Assembly (NCBI GenBank): GCA_026874595.1
Contig: CM049314.1
Span: 55,657,812 to 55,721,811, forward strand
Reading direction: 5' to 3'
Length of the DNA: 64,000 bases
Source: Sipunculus nudus
Lineage: Eukaryota > Annelida > Sipuncula > Golfingiida > Sipunculidae
The notes beneath the pieces are model-generated. The model had not been told where the DNA came from. It searched no databases and was given only the letters and a program-made list of their open reading frames with translations. Shown piece after piece: positions 1 to 13,399 of this stretch. The position numbers and the translations under genes were made by a program. How positions within the stretch are numbered: position 1 is the stretch's first letter; every line of letters begins with the position of its first letter.

Positions 1-403
1 GTGTTACGTAAATTCTTTCCTTTGTTTACCTGGCCCATTTCTTAAAAATTTCTGGCCATCTTTTTTGTAAATCATGTACATATCCAAGTGCACAGACTTT
101 TTGATTAGTATACCACGAAGTATAATAATTGCAATTTAAGTTAATATCACGTGTCATTGAAACAGTTCTTTAATAAACTTAATGTGCTTGGGAATAACAT
201 AGAATGAACAAGGTGAAATATAAAGAATAAACGAAGAAACCTATTTGATATTTCCAGTATGCTGTGATAAAAAAGTCATAGTAATCTATAAAACAGTTAT
301 TCTCGATTTAAAATAAAATAGGTTCCATCTCTGCGTGATTCGATAAATTCCTTTTATTTTATTAATCAAAGATGATAGAGGTTCATGATACGTGATTGTT
401 TAG

Positions 404-1105
404 GTCTCGGTGAGGGCATATTATACACTCCTTTATACGTGGTAGTTGGACATTATTTCAGAAGAAGATGACCTTGCCGTTGGACTGTCTAACGCCTTCG
501 TTGGGTTAGGAGTGGCGGTGTTCCCTATTCTGTTTGAGTTTCTGGTCGGATACTACGGCTGGCGGGGAGCTGTATTAGTTAACGGCGGGCTGTCACTAAA
601 CATCTGTGTTGCTGCGGCATTGCTACATCCGGATCAAATGCAGTCCAAAACATTAACGGTCACCACATCGAAGGCAAAGGAGGAGGTTACATGTCTTTAC
701 ATTGTGACGTTATGAAGATTGGAACGTTTTACTGTCTCAACATTACAATTTCTGTATTGGAGCCGGAAATTCAGCTGTGCATCTTCATTTACCAGCTGGA
801 CATGTAGTTATTTCAAAGGCATAGCTACAGTGATACGTTTTTCTCCCACATTCATAACGTTTTCTCTTAAAACATAAAAAGTGACGGAATGCATAATAAA
901 CTCTAAACTTGGGTTCTCAATTCCTTCGTGAACCTCCTTACATAAACACAACCCCCACTAATAAAAAATAGTATCCCCCACCAATAAAAAATAGTCACAG
1001 TCCTCTGGTGACAAAGACAACCCTGTCATGTTTACAAATGAATTAAATTTTACCTATTATGGCCTAACAGTTTAAGGACAAGATATATTTTAAGGAAAAT
1101 CATGT

Positions 1106-1155
<50 letters not shown>

Positions 1156-1290
1156 AATTTAATTCCGATTTTTTTTATGGTTTCAGCCATGTCTCTTTTT
1201 CCCATTCCTATTCTGAAGGCACACAGAGACAGGAAGACAAACATAGAAGCTAATACAGAGACTGAGGACAAAACCATACCTCAATTATAG
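404..1290 (+). pseudogene. Decayed SLC16-like transporter copy (fragments of exons 3 and 5)
   Basis: After an AG acceptor at 402-403 the plus strand matches the large third exon of the two intact transporter genes in this window, including the helix 4-5 signature region. Two single-base losses near 455-480 shift the frame, so a TGA follows soon after the residues GHYF. Homology ends near 838, before the end of that exon. After a gap holding a TA microsatellite, 1169-1290 matches the last exon (helix 12 and a charged tail, stop at 1288-1290), more diverged than the A/B pair. No match to the short fourth exon is visible, and exons 1-2 would lie left of the window. The orientation is opposite to both intact copies. 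I infer a third, older member of the cluster that has become a pseudogene. Confidence 0.8.
1107..1155. repeat. TA microsatellite
   Basis: An uninterrupted run of TA dinucleotides sits between the two pseudogene fragments. The short tyrosine/isoleucine-rich ORFs across it on both strands are artefacts of the repeat. Confidence 0.95.
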
Positions 1291-3417
1291 CTCGAAGTGA
1301 TTTTATTGTTTTTCTTGCCAAGAGCAGAACAGTTTTCTGATAACTGTTTCATTTGCATGAAGAGTAAGAGATCTTCTGAAAACAGAAAGTCCTAATGCAG
1401 CCTCATTCTGCAAGAAAATTCATTCTCTTCATATAACTTCTGAACACCATTCTTGACTGTCGGGTACATCAAAATTGTGCCGGAATAATATTTTTTTGTA
1501 TATGCGAGTGCTTTGGTTAGATAGAATGATTAAATTATTTACTCTGATTAGCTCAGTGAACAGAGCTACAGATCGTAGACCAGTCGACCTAGAAATCTCC
1601 GTAATGACATTAACTGGAAGTCTTTGGGAAGCTTCTCAGATAACGGAAATTAATTTGATGTGAACAATATTCTACAAGACTCTGACCATAACACAATTTG
1701 AAACATATTATTATTCATGTTCACTGGTAGTCATTTAATATTTACCATTGGAGCATAAATCTGAAATAATACTCCTAATGTTAATCATCAGGAAAAGTAA
1801 TTAGCAAAGTATAAAAATAAATTGCCTTAGCCTATAACTGATACATAATGAGTCACACTTACACTTAATTAAACACCACTTGGAAGATATCTTTGACATC
1901 TTTATTCATTTAATTAAGCACGTGATGCCAGCGTGTTTTGTTAATTCGCCCTTAAGTCAAATAAAAAAGCCAAATGGTAATGATGAAATTGAGAACAATG
2001 GCAGCCATATACTATTTTACGATCATAAAACGTGGATGCGAGTTTTCACTTTAACCAGCATTTGTCACAGAAGGCAAAGCTTTACAAAGTTCTAGTCCCT
2101 GACAGTAAAGAATTTTCACAATTGATGAAGAAAAAACTTGCTAACTTGCTAATACGGTCTAAATGGCTGAAACTGCAAGCATAAAATGGCTTTCCGTCTC
2201 AAAACTCTGTCGTCCACAGATCGGGTTCGGCTCTCGATTGACATGGCTGGGTCTCCGCTACTGGGATCGGTGAAAGGTATGTGGGTTGCTTCTGCCTTTG
2301 TGGCTGTGGGTGCTGTGACTTTCCTGCAAAGTCGCTGGTGCGTGTTAAACGGTGACGGTCTCTCGCGGCTTTTTGAATGGCTTGGTGGCATCGCGTCTGT
2401 TGGCTCTGCGAACTTTGCTTAAGGAGCGCACAGGGCTGGGGTCTTGACCTCAGCAACCTGTAGCTGCTCGATAAGCGGAAAACATCTTCGGTCAGTCAGG
2501 AATTTTTACAACGATTTTTACATTTGAGACCAAAATCGAGTAAATGCTTTTTAAATGAAACATATATATCCTGCATGTGCTTTTAAATGAAACATATAGA
2601 CCCTGTATAGATAAACAACGTTATAGACCAATCGAGCTATCAAGATTGTTGTGACTAGCAAATTGCAATCATGGGAATTTTGGAATTTGAATTAAATACT
2701 TTGCATGTGATAATTTTCAAAATAATTAAACTCAGTCAAAAATATCTAAGTTGTTCTTACTATTGTAATAAAGAAATTAGCTTGCAGAGATTTCTTTTTA
2801 CTTACCCTGTTTGTTCACCGTAAATATCTCTATCTATTGCATGTGTTTATTCTGTATTGTCAGAATCTGATTTTATTTATCTTCGTAACAAAATTTGTGC
2901 AGATCACGATTACGTGATCTGTTGTTATTAGGTTCCGTAACAGAATATAGCTGGCAATCACACATCTATACATCAGCAAGAGGCTTTTAGATATCTTATG
3001 CTGACGTCTTCAATTTTCATGTAAATGCATGTCACATACCTTTAAGTAAAGCGTTCGTTGCGTGTAAAGATACAAATTAATATTAATTTATTACACAGAA
3101 TATTGGAAAGATTAATACTGATCAGGTATATTGCAAGGAAACGCAGCTATATTACAGTTTATTTGTTTCTATTTAATTTAATTTTTTTCAATGGATTCTT
3201 CTGTAGTATTAATTCACATTTCGCGTGGGGACCTGTCACATTTGGGACATGTTAATATTTTGGAAAATGTCCGACAGCCAGCCCCGAGTCTACCATCCTT
3301 ATTACGCATCAGCTCCGTGAGTTTCCTTGAGTGCAAGACATATTACACAATTTTGTGAGGAGTTGGCGACCTACAAAACTTGTTACTGATTGGAGACAAA
3401 ACTGAGAATTATATATA
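1291..3417. other. Non-genic spacer left of duplicon A
   Basis: No convincing gene is seen. At 1543-1590 a stretch resembles the A-box half of a tRNA-derived SINE (TTAGCTCAGTG then AGAGC), but no good B box follows. At 2160-2460 the base composition becomes noticeably GC-richer and stays open in several frames on both strands, unlike its surroundings. I do not recognise the product of any frame. At 2900-2921 there is a perfect 9-bp inverted repeat with a 4-nt loop (CAGATCACG, ATTA, CGTGATCTG). Confidence 0.5.
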
Positions 3418-4849
3418 CATGTCATGCGAATGTCGCGCGACAGTCGCAAGTTTTAAGAGAAAAAAAAATTTTTGGAGCGATTGTCACGCGAATGTCGTGC
3501 AACAGTAACCTCACATGTATACGATCTCCAGCCGAACCTTGGCCCAACGTAGCTGCGAATTCTTGCGATATTCATTCAAGTGTCGTAGGTACTAATTCAG
3601 TGTGATTACAAGTGGAAATTGTAGCTACTTTCCTGCATCATATCTTATCTGAACAGTCGGCCAGTGAGATCTGGCTTAAGTAAAGTTCTCCATACCGTAA
3701 CGGATACTGCGGTGAACAGATGCAACATTTGCGGTTTATAGTGCATTTAGTTTTAATTACATTGCCCATACATTTATTAATACGTCCGATATCCACAGCG
3801 TCATCTTGTGTATATAGTCTTTGTCTTTCTCAAATAACTTCTTAGGGTACTCAGGTACTTGAGATCTTGCTATAACTTTCATATATAATGTGTATGCCTT
3901 TCAAATAGTTTATTTTCAGAAATATCACAAATTTTGGGTGGAAAATTACGTATTTTTATTTTTAAAAATCTAAAGTTTTCTCTGGCTTCATCAACTGAGA
4001 CATCTTACTCTGGTGTTATAGAATTGCCTTTTTTTATTATATTATTTTATTATAATTATAACAAATAAGAAGTTATTAAGTCGAAATATTTATCTGTGGA
4101 GTTATATATATGGAGCCCTTCAAAGCCGACTTGCAACAGCATGTGAGCCACTTCGTCAGCGGGTGCGGGTTCCCTTCCAACTTAGTACATCCTCATCCGG
4201 TGCCTGAAAAAAAAGGTTTTACTTTAGTAGCGAGTCTCTTTCAGTATTGGTGGAAATATAAGTAATGCACTGATTATCATTCACTGCACTTAGGTTATTT
4301 ATCGCTCGCACATGTGAAGGAAACGATATTGTTGGTCTTTTTGGTTTATTTGAATTGTAAATATGTACAGCGATAAAATATTTTACCTGTTACTTCTGTT
4401 AAAAGATGACTGTTTCCAATTTCCAAGACCTGAAGGTCCAGTTTTTAGGCATTCCATATTGTCAGGTTCCTAATAATTAGGTGATTACCGGTTATAGGGG
4501 TCCTGGACAGTCGAGGTGTAAAACGCTCGACTATCTCGGCTAGGAAAATGGACTGTAGTTGCTACAGCTGTATCAATATATCGATTTATCGACACATATC
4601 GATACAATACGTCGATACGGTTACCTATATGCAATGCATGCTGTATCTTCGTATCGAAAAACAGAATGTTAATAAATATAGATTCAACCCTGACTTGAAC
4701 AGTAATGTAAACTATTTATATATGCTACATTTATTTTATTGTTCATATGTTCGCCTTTAAGACGTTAATCATATCACATCATGATTTTGATGTCTTGTCG
4801 TGGAATCAACTGGGTGAGGATTGCATGTACATATGTCGGTGCTTCAAAG

Positions 4850-5450
4850 ACAAGCCGATGCGTGTAAGCGACGATTTAGGATTTTAGTACCATCGGTCCT
4901 CGTCACTGTTGCACTTTTTGCTCATTTTACATGTAGTAACCATTTAAATAGCATAGCATGTTTCATCAATCAGTGATCTATGAAGGACATGTCCTACACT
5001 TTATAATGCATTTGTTACCTCTAAGTAGTGCATCAATTTGTCGAGGTCCGTTAATCAAACACTTTAGTACATGGGGAAGGTATTATAGGGTACTCACATT
5101 CTAAGATATACACCAACAAAGGTATGTTTATATGGCATAAAATATAATCTGTTTATCTACCCATGAATTGCTAACATAATAATGTGGGGGCCGGAGTGTC
5201 GGGTAGGAGGCAAAACTGTAAACAAGATCAAGATCTTAATACCCAACAGGCTACTCCGAATATGAAGTTCAGGGGAAAAGAACCATTTATTAAACGAAAG
5301 ATTGGGAAATTCATTTGAAAATGAGTTATTACCAACCCCAAAGAGAACAATGCAGCCAATACCGAGCTCGGAGTTTATGGCGCCACCAACATGTGACCCG
5401 TCCAGCAAGGGGACAGAAAATAAGGAATTGTCATCACGAAACTCTCTCTC

Positions 5451-5485
<35 letters not shown>

Positions 5486-6180
5486 TTAATCCCTTATATT
5501 CATAGAGCCGTTAATAAGAAAATAATACACAAGGAAAAAGGAAGCGTATCGTCAATAGGTATCGGATTTCGCTTTAAGTGTTTTGCAATACGTATTGTAC
5601 CTAAAAAGGCTGACCGATACTCAGCCCTTGTAGTTGCCCATTCAAGGCCGGTGGCTTTCTCTGGGTTTTTCCGCTTTGCTCCACCACTACAGATAGGCGA
5701 ATGCCACTACTCATACATGAAGAGTGCCCCGATTAGTTATATTAACTATATGTACAAACCATATTTCCCAACCTGATCTTCATGTTACTGATAATCACCA
5801 AAGTAACTAAGGAGGTAAAACTAAATTACCTATGGTCCTGAATTATCATATAATAAGTCTTATATCAATGGGTCTCAGTGGTCTGTGTAATCAAAAGGGA
5901 TAATTTACAAATACATGCTAAGAAAACAGCCAGACCTTTGCATTTGATCAACATACCTGTTTAATACATAAAATTGTTCAGTGAATTATTGGATATTGTT
6001 AATAAATTCACTTAACCTAGAGTTTTAGTTATGAAGTTATTCCAGAGACGGCGCTCGTCCTGACCCGGAGAAATCCAGACATCGGTAAACGGTAAACCTG
6101 TGATGTTTCCAAAATCATTCGTGTTTTCCACGAAGGAGGAAGCTCACAAAATTTACCTCCTGAGACGAATTTTCTGCAGA
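4850..6180. other. Stretch in duplicon A with no counterpart in B
   Basis: In copy B the flanks of this stretch are joined near 28170-28235, so about 1.2 kb was either deleted from B or inserted in A. It contains a TA/TG microsatellite at 5452-5485. ORFs on both strands around 5157-5776 overlap each other and that microsatellite, match nothing I recognise, and are not called as genes. Confidence 0.6.
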
Positions 6181-6256
6181 ATTAGTAGGTTATTATTTTT
6201 CCTGGAAACCAGCGATGCACGATGTACGGTGAAAACCCGTAAAAAGTTACGTTACG

Positions 6257-9200
6257 TTATACTTTTTTTTCTTCAATCTCAATACTATCTTCTTTGTGGT
6301 CCTTTTTGTCATGGCGTGCCTTCAGCGCAGGGATGGGACAAAGGGACAAAGCAGAAATCATCAAACAAGCACCTGTAATTAAAATGAAAATAAGTATAAG
6401 TTTCATCTACGGACTTCAATACCAGGCTATATTTTGTGATGGATCTTTAAACATTTTGAACATATAATCAAACAAATCTGCAGACAACAATGTTTTTAAA
6501 CATATAATCATACAACTCTGCTTACACCAAGGTTTTAAACATATAATCATACAACTCTGCTAACACCAAGGTTTTAAAACATATAATCATACAACTCTGC
6601 TAACACCAAGGTTTCTCCCGTGTTCGGAGCTTCCATTCGCCAAGATACAAATGTTTGATTCAATTTGATATTTTACATTGTTGAAATTTCAAATAATAGA
6701 TAACCAGTGTTTGAAATACAACCACACTTACCCGCAGTATAAAAACTGTAGTCATAACTGCCAGTGAAATCTGCCAAAGCTCCTATAATTGCATTAAATA
6801 TATCGTGACAAAATCTGGGCCGTTTCGATCAAACGTCAATGTTTATAAAAACATCTTTGCTAAATATTATGTATACATCCATTTCCCGTTTAATACGTTT
6901 TTTACATAAACGGTCAAGAAGTTTCTTTCTGAGATATAAATTCCTAATGGTTATTTCAGAATTCAAATTATGCAGCAGCTGAGACCATGATCACAGCATT
7001 TTCCCATTGCAAGAGTTGGTCACACAGGTGACTGCAGATTCTTTATTCTTAAAATGAAGATTAAGGTTTACATACGTTAAGAGTGGGATTCCCTCTTTTC
7101 ATGGTTATGCTGTACCTGTATTGTTTGTTTTTTTAATTAAAAGGGCTGCAGTGTTGTTTTTTTTGTGTGTTAAGAATAACTTATTACGCTGTTCCATAGT
7201 AATAAGGTGATTAATTATTAATACTGTCAGGTGGTCCGAACCTTGTAACGATAAATTAGGTCATTACGTTTTCATGTCTTGGCGTAAAATCCTGGAGAAA
7301 ATTACTTAGGGAAACGATAAAGAGGGAGACTGAATTGATAACAGACCAGCAGGCGCCAGGGGACAAGTGAACGAACTGGTGTGTCTATGTGTGTGTTCAG
7401 CTTGCTGCTGATCCAAGGAACAGTCATGGCCGTGACATAGACCTCATATTATTGTCGTATTTTCAAAGCAGTGTGATATACGTCCGTTTACGCAGACAAC
7501 AATGCCGTATGAGGTCTTAGGACATGAGGAAGCTGCATAATTGTATTTTCATGTATTGTCGATTCTGTGATTTTTATAGGTGGTTATATTCCCTATAGTG
7601 ATTGTATTCATGTCGAGCTCAATACAACCAGATTATTTTTAGTTAAACATTTCTACATTTGTCTGGTTCTGCATAATTTGATGGATGTGTTTGTGTGTTG
7701 ATTGAATGAAGGATTTATTTCGACAGTCGGTATTCTTTTTGGAGATGTTAAGGTGCCTATTCAGTTTTAATAAAGGGCTCTCGAAAGAATAATCATAAGA
7801 GGTATACCAAAAGGCAGAAAGCTGTTGGTATTGATTTGGTGTCTTAGCATTTCCATAGTGAAGATTTTTCTTTTAAAGAAATTTGTATTTTAATCAGACA
7901 GGATTGCGTGCAGTTCTCTAACATAATACACATTTCCGCATGAATTCCATATGTACGTTATTTATTCAAAATTTATAACTGTTTATTTATGCCTGTAAAC
8001 CCGTTAGAATTTTACTGTGGTCCCGTATAAAACCTTTCATATTCGCTCTTTAAATGACAGTTTCTATGATTTCCGTGGTTTATCATAGGAAGAATACACA
8101 ATTAGGTTAATCGGTTTCATGAAGAACCTTGTTCAGGTGGTTCGCTAGGAATCTATGAATGTTCTTCATTGTTTTCATTCAAAGAAACCTCTTATAATTT
8201 TGCCCTAGCCAATTTTTTTCTTTTGATTCCTCAATATGTGCCATAGTTACTAAAAAAATCTGTCTAAAAATTGTCTAAACAATGTGTTCTTTACAAAGCA
8301 CCGTAGATATTTTGATTAATATGCTCTGCAATTGGAAAAAGTTCTGTATACGATACAAATTAAAAGCAGTACCAACCTACAGCGGATGGCATGGTGACAC
8401 TGGCGACGCCATAACAAAACATGTTGATCCCGTACACAGTATTGAGGTAGCGTAGTCCCATGTACTCCAAGATAAGTAGAGAATAGAATGCCGGATAAAC
8501 CATTGCAAGCAGTCCAAATACAATAGAAAAAAATATTCTGCCCATATAAGAGCCTATGTAAAGGGGTAAACATAACGTTGCCACGGCAGCAAGAAGTAAA
8601 CATGAAAATAATGTCCAAAGATGGCGGAAGGCTAGACGTTCAAATATGAGTGGTATGGCTAAACGTCCTATAACAATGGCAATACCTATGTAAACGACTA
8701 AATGTCCAGCTTCCGACACTGTCCCTCCTTTGACAACAGCGTAGTTTGGTAAATGTAGATACACAGCTGAATTCCCGGCTCCAATACAGAAAATATTAAT
8801 ATTGAGACAGTAAAACGTTCCCCTCTTCATGACGTGACAAAGTTCAGAAATGTAACCTCTTCCTTTGAATGTCGATGTGGTGTCCGTTAGTGTCTTTGAC
8901 CTTATGGGGCGTAGCAATGCCCCGGCAACACAGATGTTAAGTGAGAGCCCTGCAAGGACCAAGGCAGCTCCCCGCCAGCCGTAGTGTCCGACAAGAAACT
9001 CAAACAGAATAGGGAACACAGCCACTCCTAACCCAACGAAGGCGTTAGACAGTCCCACGGCAAAGGTCATCTTCTTCTCAAAATAATGTCCAACCACCAC
9101 GTATATAGGGGTATATAATATGCCTTCACCGGTACCTGAATCATCAAAAAAAAATGTTGAATATTTTAGATAAGATGGATTGAAATCTATATTAATCAGA

Positions 9201-10519
9201 AATTAGTTAATCAGAAAAATTCACGTGAGTGCTGAATGTTTTACACACGCATCCGTTATGTGAAATAAATTATATCCTCAGTATTTATAAGGACTTTGTT
9301 ATTTAAAAAACTTGAGAGTTTAAATATGTCTCAAATCGTAAAATCAGAATTCCTAACTACGTATGATTAAAAGTTATTTCAACTCAAGCTTCTATCTGGA
9401 AGCTGATTTGCAAAAAATATGCATTGAAACGTGGGGAAAAGGTTGGTCAGTGGGAATTAAATCAAATTGTATATTACGTATCATTATTTGATAAATTCAC
9501 AAATTAGTTTATGGATGATAATTCCAGTTTGGGTAGACAGGTTAGCTTCAAACTGATCACAGGAACCATATTTTGAAAGCGCTTATAAACATATCGTTAA
9601 ACCTATAGACTTATTCGGCTGAACCATGGGTCCCTAGTTTGAATACACTAATAGTTTCAAGATTTTGTATTTGTTCTCATATAACTTTAATAATTTGTAT
9701 CCTTCGCTGAAATATGGACCGTGTATGTTTGCCGATCTTATTCTTGAATCATATCATAATATAACCCTGTTCAAGCTCACCACAGATGATGCCGAGCCCA
9801 GCCACCACATACCAAATGTTTGCACTGAATGACGTCAGCATTAATCCTGAGAAGCATAAAACTCCACCTAGGATGGTAGAAGCTCTCCAGCCAATCTTAC
9901 TCATGATAAAGCTGGACAGCGGTCCTGCAACATTAGGCAGTCAAACGTGTATGAATTGCTTATTCTGAACAGTGAATCATTTTCATAGTTATACATTGTT
10001 TAATATTTTCAAAATTAGGAAGATATGGTCTGAACTGCAGTTCTATAATTGATGATAGAATATGAACATCGATACTGGATGTAAAATCTGAGAAATAGAA
10101 TAGAAGACGATACAATTGATAACCACTAATTTCTCATCACTACCAGCAAAGATATTGCTAAAAGTTACTACAACATGGAACATGGCATCCGCCTTCACGT
10201 TTCGCCTTTTCACATCTGAGCCTCTCCAATTCTAAAATCCTCTATCATCTTCATTCATATTGAATAGACAGTTTCATCAGTACGCCATGAGCTCACCCTT
10301 AAAAATCCAATATTCATATTGCTTACCTAGCAAAGATATGAGACTACCCAACAAGGCACCGGGTAGTGAAATCATGGCCAAGCCGACGTCATAGGTGTCC
10401 TTAAGTGCCACAGCTAAAATACCGGCCCCGTACATGGGGCCAGAAATCAAGAACTGGCACACACAGGTACTCGCCAGGACCATCCAGGCCCAGCCTCGAT
10501 CTCGTTCTGTGGCTGTCAT
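6257..10519 (-). CDS. SLC16-like (monocarboxylate transporter family) transporter, copy A, five coding exons
   Basis: Coding exons on the minus strand: 10519-10327, 9924-9781, 9135-8377, 6782-6732 and 6372-6257. They give about 420 residues plus a TAA. Every intron is GT-AG (donors GTAAGC, GTGAGC, GTTGGT, GTAAGT) and every junction is phase 1, so the frame is continuous. The start is the ATG at 10519, 7 nt after an AG acceptor, so an untranslated first exon must lie further upstream. The protein opens with ERDRGWAW, a variant of the family's DGGWGW motif before helix 1. Exon 3 begins in helix 4 and carries YFEKKMTFAVG, the helix 4-5 signature, then runs to helix 11. Exon 4 encodes the TGSYDYSF loop, and exon 5 helix 12 and a Lys/Glu-rich cytosolic tail. 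The family carries monocarboxylates, aromatic amino acids or thyroid hormones across the plasma membrane; the substrate cannot be told here. The ORF is intact, and it is paralogous to the gene at 28268-32978. Confidence 0.93.
6455..6620. repeat. 40-bp tandem repeat in intron 4, four units
   Basis: CATATAATCA recurs at 6461, 6501, 6540 and 6580, with units ending in ACACCAAGGTTTT. The same array in copy B (28475-28600) has three units, so copy number changed after the duplication. Confidence 0.85.
6783..8376 (-). other. Intron 3 of transporter copy A
   Basis: The intron is about 1.6 kb between the large third exon and the 51-nt fourth exon. It is collinear with 28766-30245 in copy B. No other gene or recognisable mobile element is seen in it. 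Confidence 0.8.
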
Positions 10520-10526
10520 GAATTAC

Positions 10527-13127
10527 CTGCAATAGGAATAAATTTACCTTGTGAAAATTGTCCCAAATCATCTTCATTATTAAAATCATTTTCTCAGTTT
10601 TACACTTATTCACAAACATATCAGTTAATACGGGCGAAACTAATATTGATTATGCACATTACATTTCTTTACAATTCTTCAACAGAATACACCTTTTACA
10701 TAACCTCTTGAATGAACTGATATTCGATAAAAATTCTTTTGTTAAGAGTATTTAAATTCAAGTAATTAAGTGAATTTTAGGTTATTGAGGAATATTGAGG
10801 TGTTTAATTGACATGTACATTTGATTTTGGGCTGTACTTGTTCGAACAAAATTTCTTGTTAGCCTAAAAAAAGAAAGCTATCTACCGTGATGCATTTTCT
10901 GCTTAAACGCTCAATTTGGAATTTTTAAAACGTTTCATGTACCTATATGATATTTTCCGCATTTTACGCTACCGAGCGTTAAACACCAGTATGAAAAATT
11001 TTGTAATTAATGAAGATGGATATATTATAAATTATATCATATACTAGATAAGATCATGTTCATCGTGTTTGCATTACAATAAGCAAGTATTTCACCGATT
11101 TCTTCCACACTCGGACAATCCGTAATATTTCAGCGCTTTCAATTGTAAGAAAATTTGAATCCGGGATGCTCATGCCAGAAGGGTAGATAATTAATGCCAT
11201 TTTAAGGATTATGTTAAATATTATTTTTTATTTTATGTCATTATCATATAATTATATGATGAGAAATGGTGTCATTATATGATTATATTTATTTAATTAC
11301 AATGAAATGTAAGGATCTTTTGTTAACAAGACATATCTTTTTGTTTAGAAAACACACTAACCCTCAATCCGGTAATTCACTTTAACCCCCAGAATTTATC
11401 TGAGATGTCGGTAGAAACCGTTCATTCATCAGATTTGAAAAAAAAGTATGGTTAAAAAGTTTATACTTCACAAAAAAATTATTGCTCAGCTTATTTGGCC
11501 TTGAAGATAAAGGTCAAGGAAATCGGTTTATAAACTCCGACGAGTTTTTGGTAGAAGTAATTAACGTATAAAATAGAATGGAAATATATAAGTGGTTAAA
11601 AAGTTATAGCGTTCACAAAATATTTCTATTTCGGCTGATTTTACTTTGAACATGAAGTTGAGTATTATCAGTTCGAGAATTTGTTTGAAACAACGTGTGT
11701 ATCAAATCTGCGGTTATAGAATATCCAGTGCCTTTAAAATTACGACCTTCACAAGAAATCCTACAAACAATGAAGAAAGTTCAATATTTTCGAACTCAAC
11801 CGAGAACTTGGTTGAAACAACTTGTATAGCAAAATTTGAAGACAAAATAGGCTGTACTCAAAAAGGTTATGGGTATAAAATAGATTGCAAGACGAAGGTC
11901 ATGGTCGCTGGTCCGAGAAACAAATAAAAATTATCCAGAAAACATGTGGGATGGTTGAAAGGTGCCCATTCATCTGCCTTTTAAAAAAAATTTGTGTGCT
12001 TTCTGGTTTCCTCTGTGAATTTATTTTTGATCTAAGAGTAATTCTGGTTCTGAAAAGTTCTTATAAAGCCTCCATGAAGGATGTATAAACTCGTCTATCA
12101 ACAACGTGTTTGTAAACACAGCAATGTAGACAAACGGAAAAAAATATAACCTAAGGTGGTAGGTGGCATATATGCCAGGGGAAAAAAGGTAACTTGTTGC
12201 AAAACGCTATTTGCAAAGCTCTGGCTTATCTGGTTTGCCACCAGATACCCTTGTTGAATGTGGTTTGATTATTTTTACGGGCCCCCACATATTATTAACA
12301 CGTTGATGTTAACAGAACAAGCAGCCTGTTTGCGGCGATATCCACGTTTTCTGGCCTAGTTTGTAAAAGCTCCAAGGGATTACCTTTAGGTAATAAAGAT
12401 CAGATAGGTGACTGGTCCCCTTTAAAAGTTGTTGCGTTTAAAAGAATGAAACAGAGGAAGACGACGGACCAAGGGGAGACATAATGAGACATACTCAGAG
12501 GGGAGACAAAATCAGAGAAATTGTGGGCTAAAACCCTTTTACTTTGCGTGACACCGGAGTCGAATAAATCATCAATGAGATAATCCCTTTTGTAATTAAC
12601 AACTATGATATGGGCTAACTAGTATATGAATTCTTATGGTAAATTTTACATCTTTTATCAGGCCACAGTGTCGGCTCGGCTATCAATGAGATAGCTAAAT
12701 TGTACCGAACTGCACAATACTGTCAAACCGGACAGGTCTGTTTTCGGAGGTTTCAAGTATTTTTTTTTTCTGTTCAATAGTATAAATCCAAGCTCTACCT
12801 CTCTCTAACAACGAATGACATTACCTGGAATCCTGTTTCAATGATCACTGATCAGTTATGTAGTCGAGACGGGCTGATTTAAGACGCAGACAACGGGATC
12901 CAAGATTGTGGCCACGGTGACACCGAAACCTTTAAATGTTTACATACTGCCATCTGGTTCCTTAGACACGAGTTGAGTTAATTTCCCTCATCATATTACC
13001 CTTAACATATCTTTGAATATACAGACAAACAAGCGGACAGTGTGGACATGTTATCCGTTTAGTTGAAGAAATAAAATGAATTGCTGGTATGTCATGTAAA
13101 GTCGATACAAGAAAAGGGACCAAGACC
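10527..13127. other. Upstream region of transporter copy A
   Basis: This region must contain the non-coding first exon and promoter of the transporter, because the ATG exon starts with a splice acceptor (TTGCAG at 10532-10527). I could not place either. It is collinear with 32986-36235 in copy B. Short ORFs at 11646-12088 are not preserved in copy B and are not called. Confidence 0.6.
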
Positions 13128-13275
13128 ATGTTGCTTCGAAACAGAGACCAAGCCCAACACCAGGATTTCTGAGACAATGTCCGAGACCAAGATTTCTGAG
13201 ACCAAACCCTAGACCAGAAATTCCGAGACGAAGCCCTAAATCAGGATTTCCAAGACCAAGACCGAGACCGACAAA
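13128..13275. repeat. 27-bp minisatellite, short array (copy A)
   Basis: About five imperfect units of the type GAGACCAAGCCC..AGACCAGGATTTC. It is the same family as the much longer array at 36236-36815 and sits at the equivalent place in the duplicon. Confidence 0.85.
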
Positions 13276-13399
13276 AATGACCTATCTAAAAGCACTTGAT
13301 CTGTGTCTAGTACTTTGTATTCATAGACTTTGGTAATACGCTATACACAGTATTCACATTCATTAATGCAGAAACTCCACAAATAATTTCGGAAGGCAC

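Noticed and set aside
1543-1620. tRNA gene or SINE
   Set aside because: An A-box-like stretch is present, but the anticodon arm and B box do not form.
4548-4640. Cluster of ATCGAT words as a regulatory element
   Set aside because: Also present in reduced form in duplicon B (27840-27900) without conservation of spacing; looks like low-complexity drift.
5315-5776. 153-codon plus-strand ORF
   Set aside because: Crosses a TA/TG microsatellite, overlaps other ORFs, and lies in the part absent from duplicon B.
8316-8618. 100-codon minus-strand ORF within transporter exon 3
   Set aside because: Shadow frame of the true exon, whose frame is conserved in copy B.
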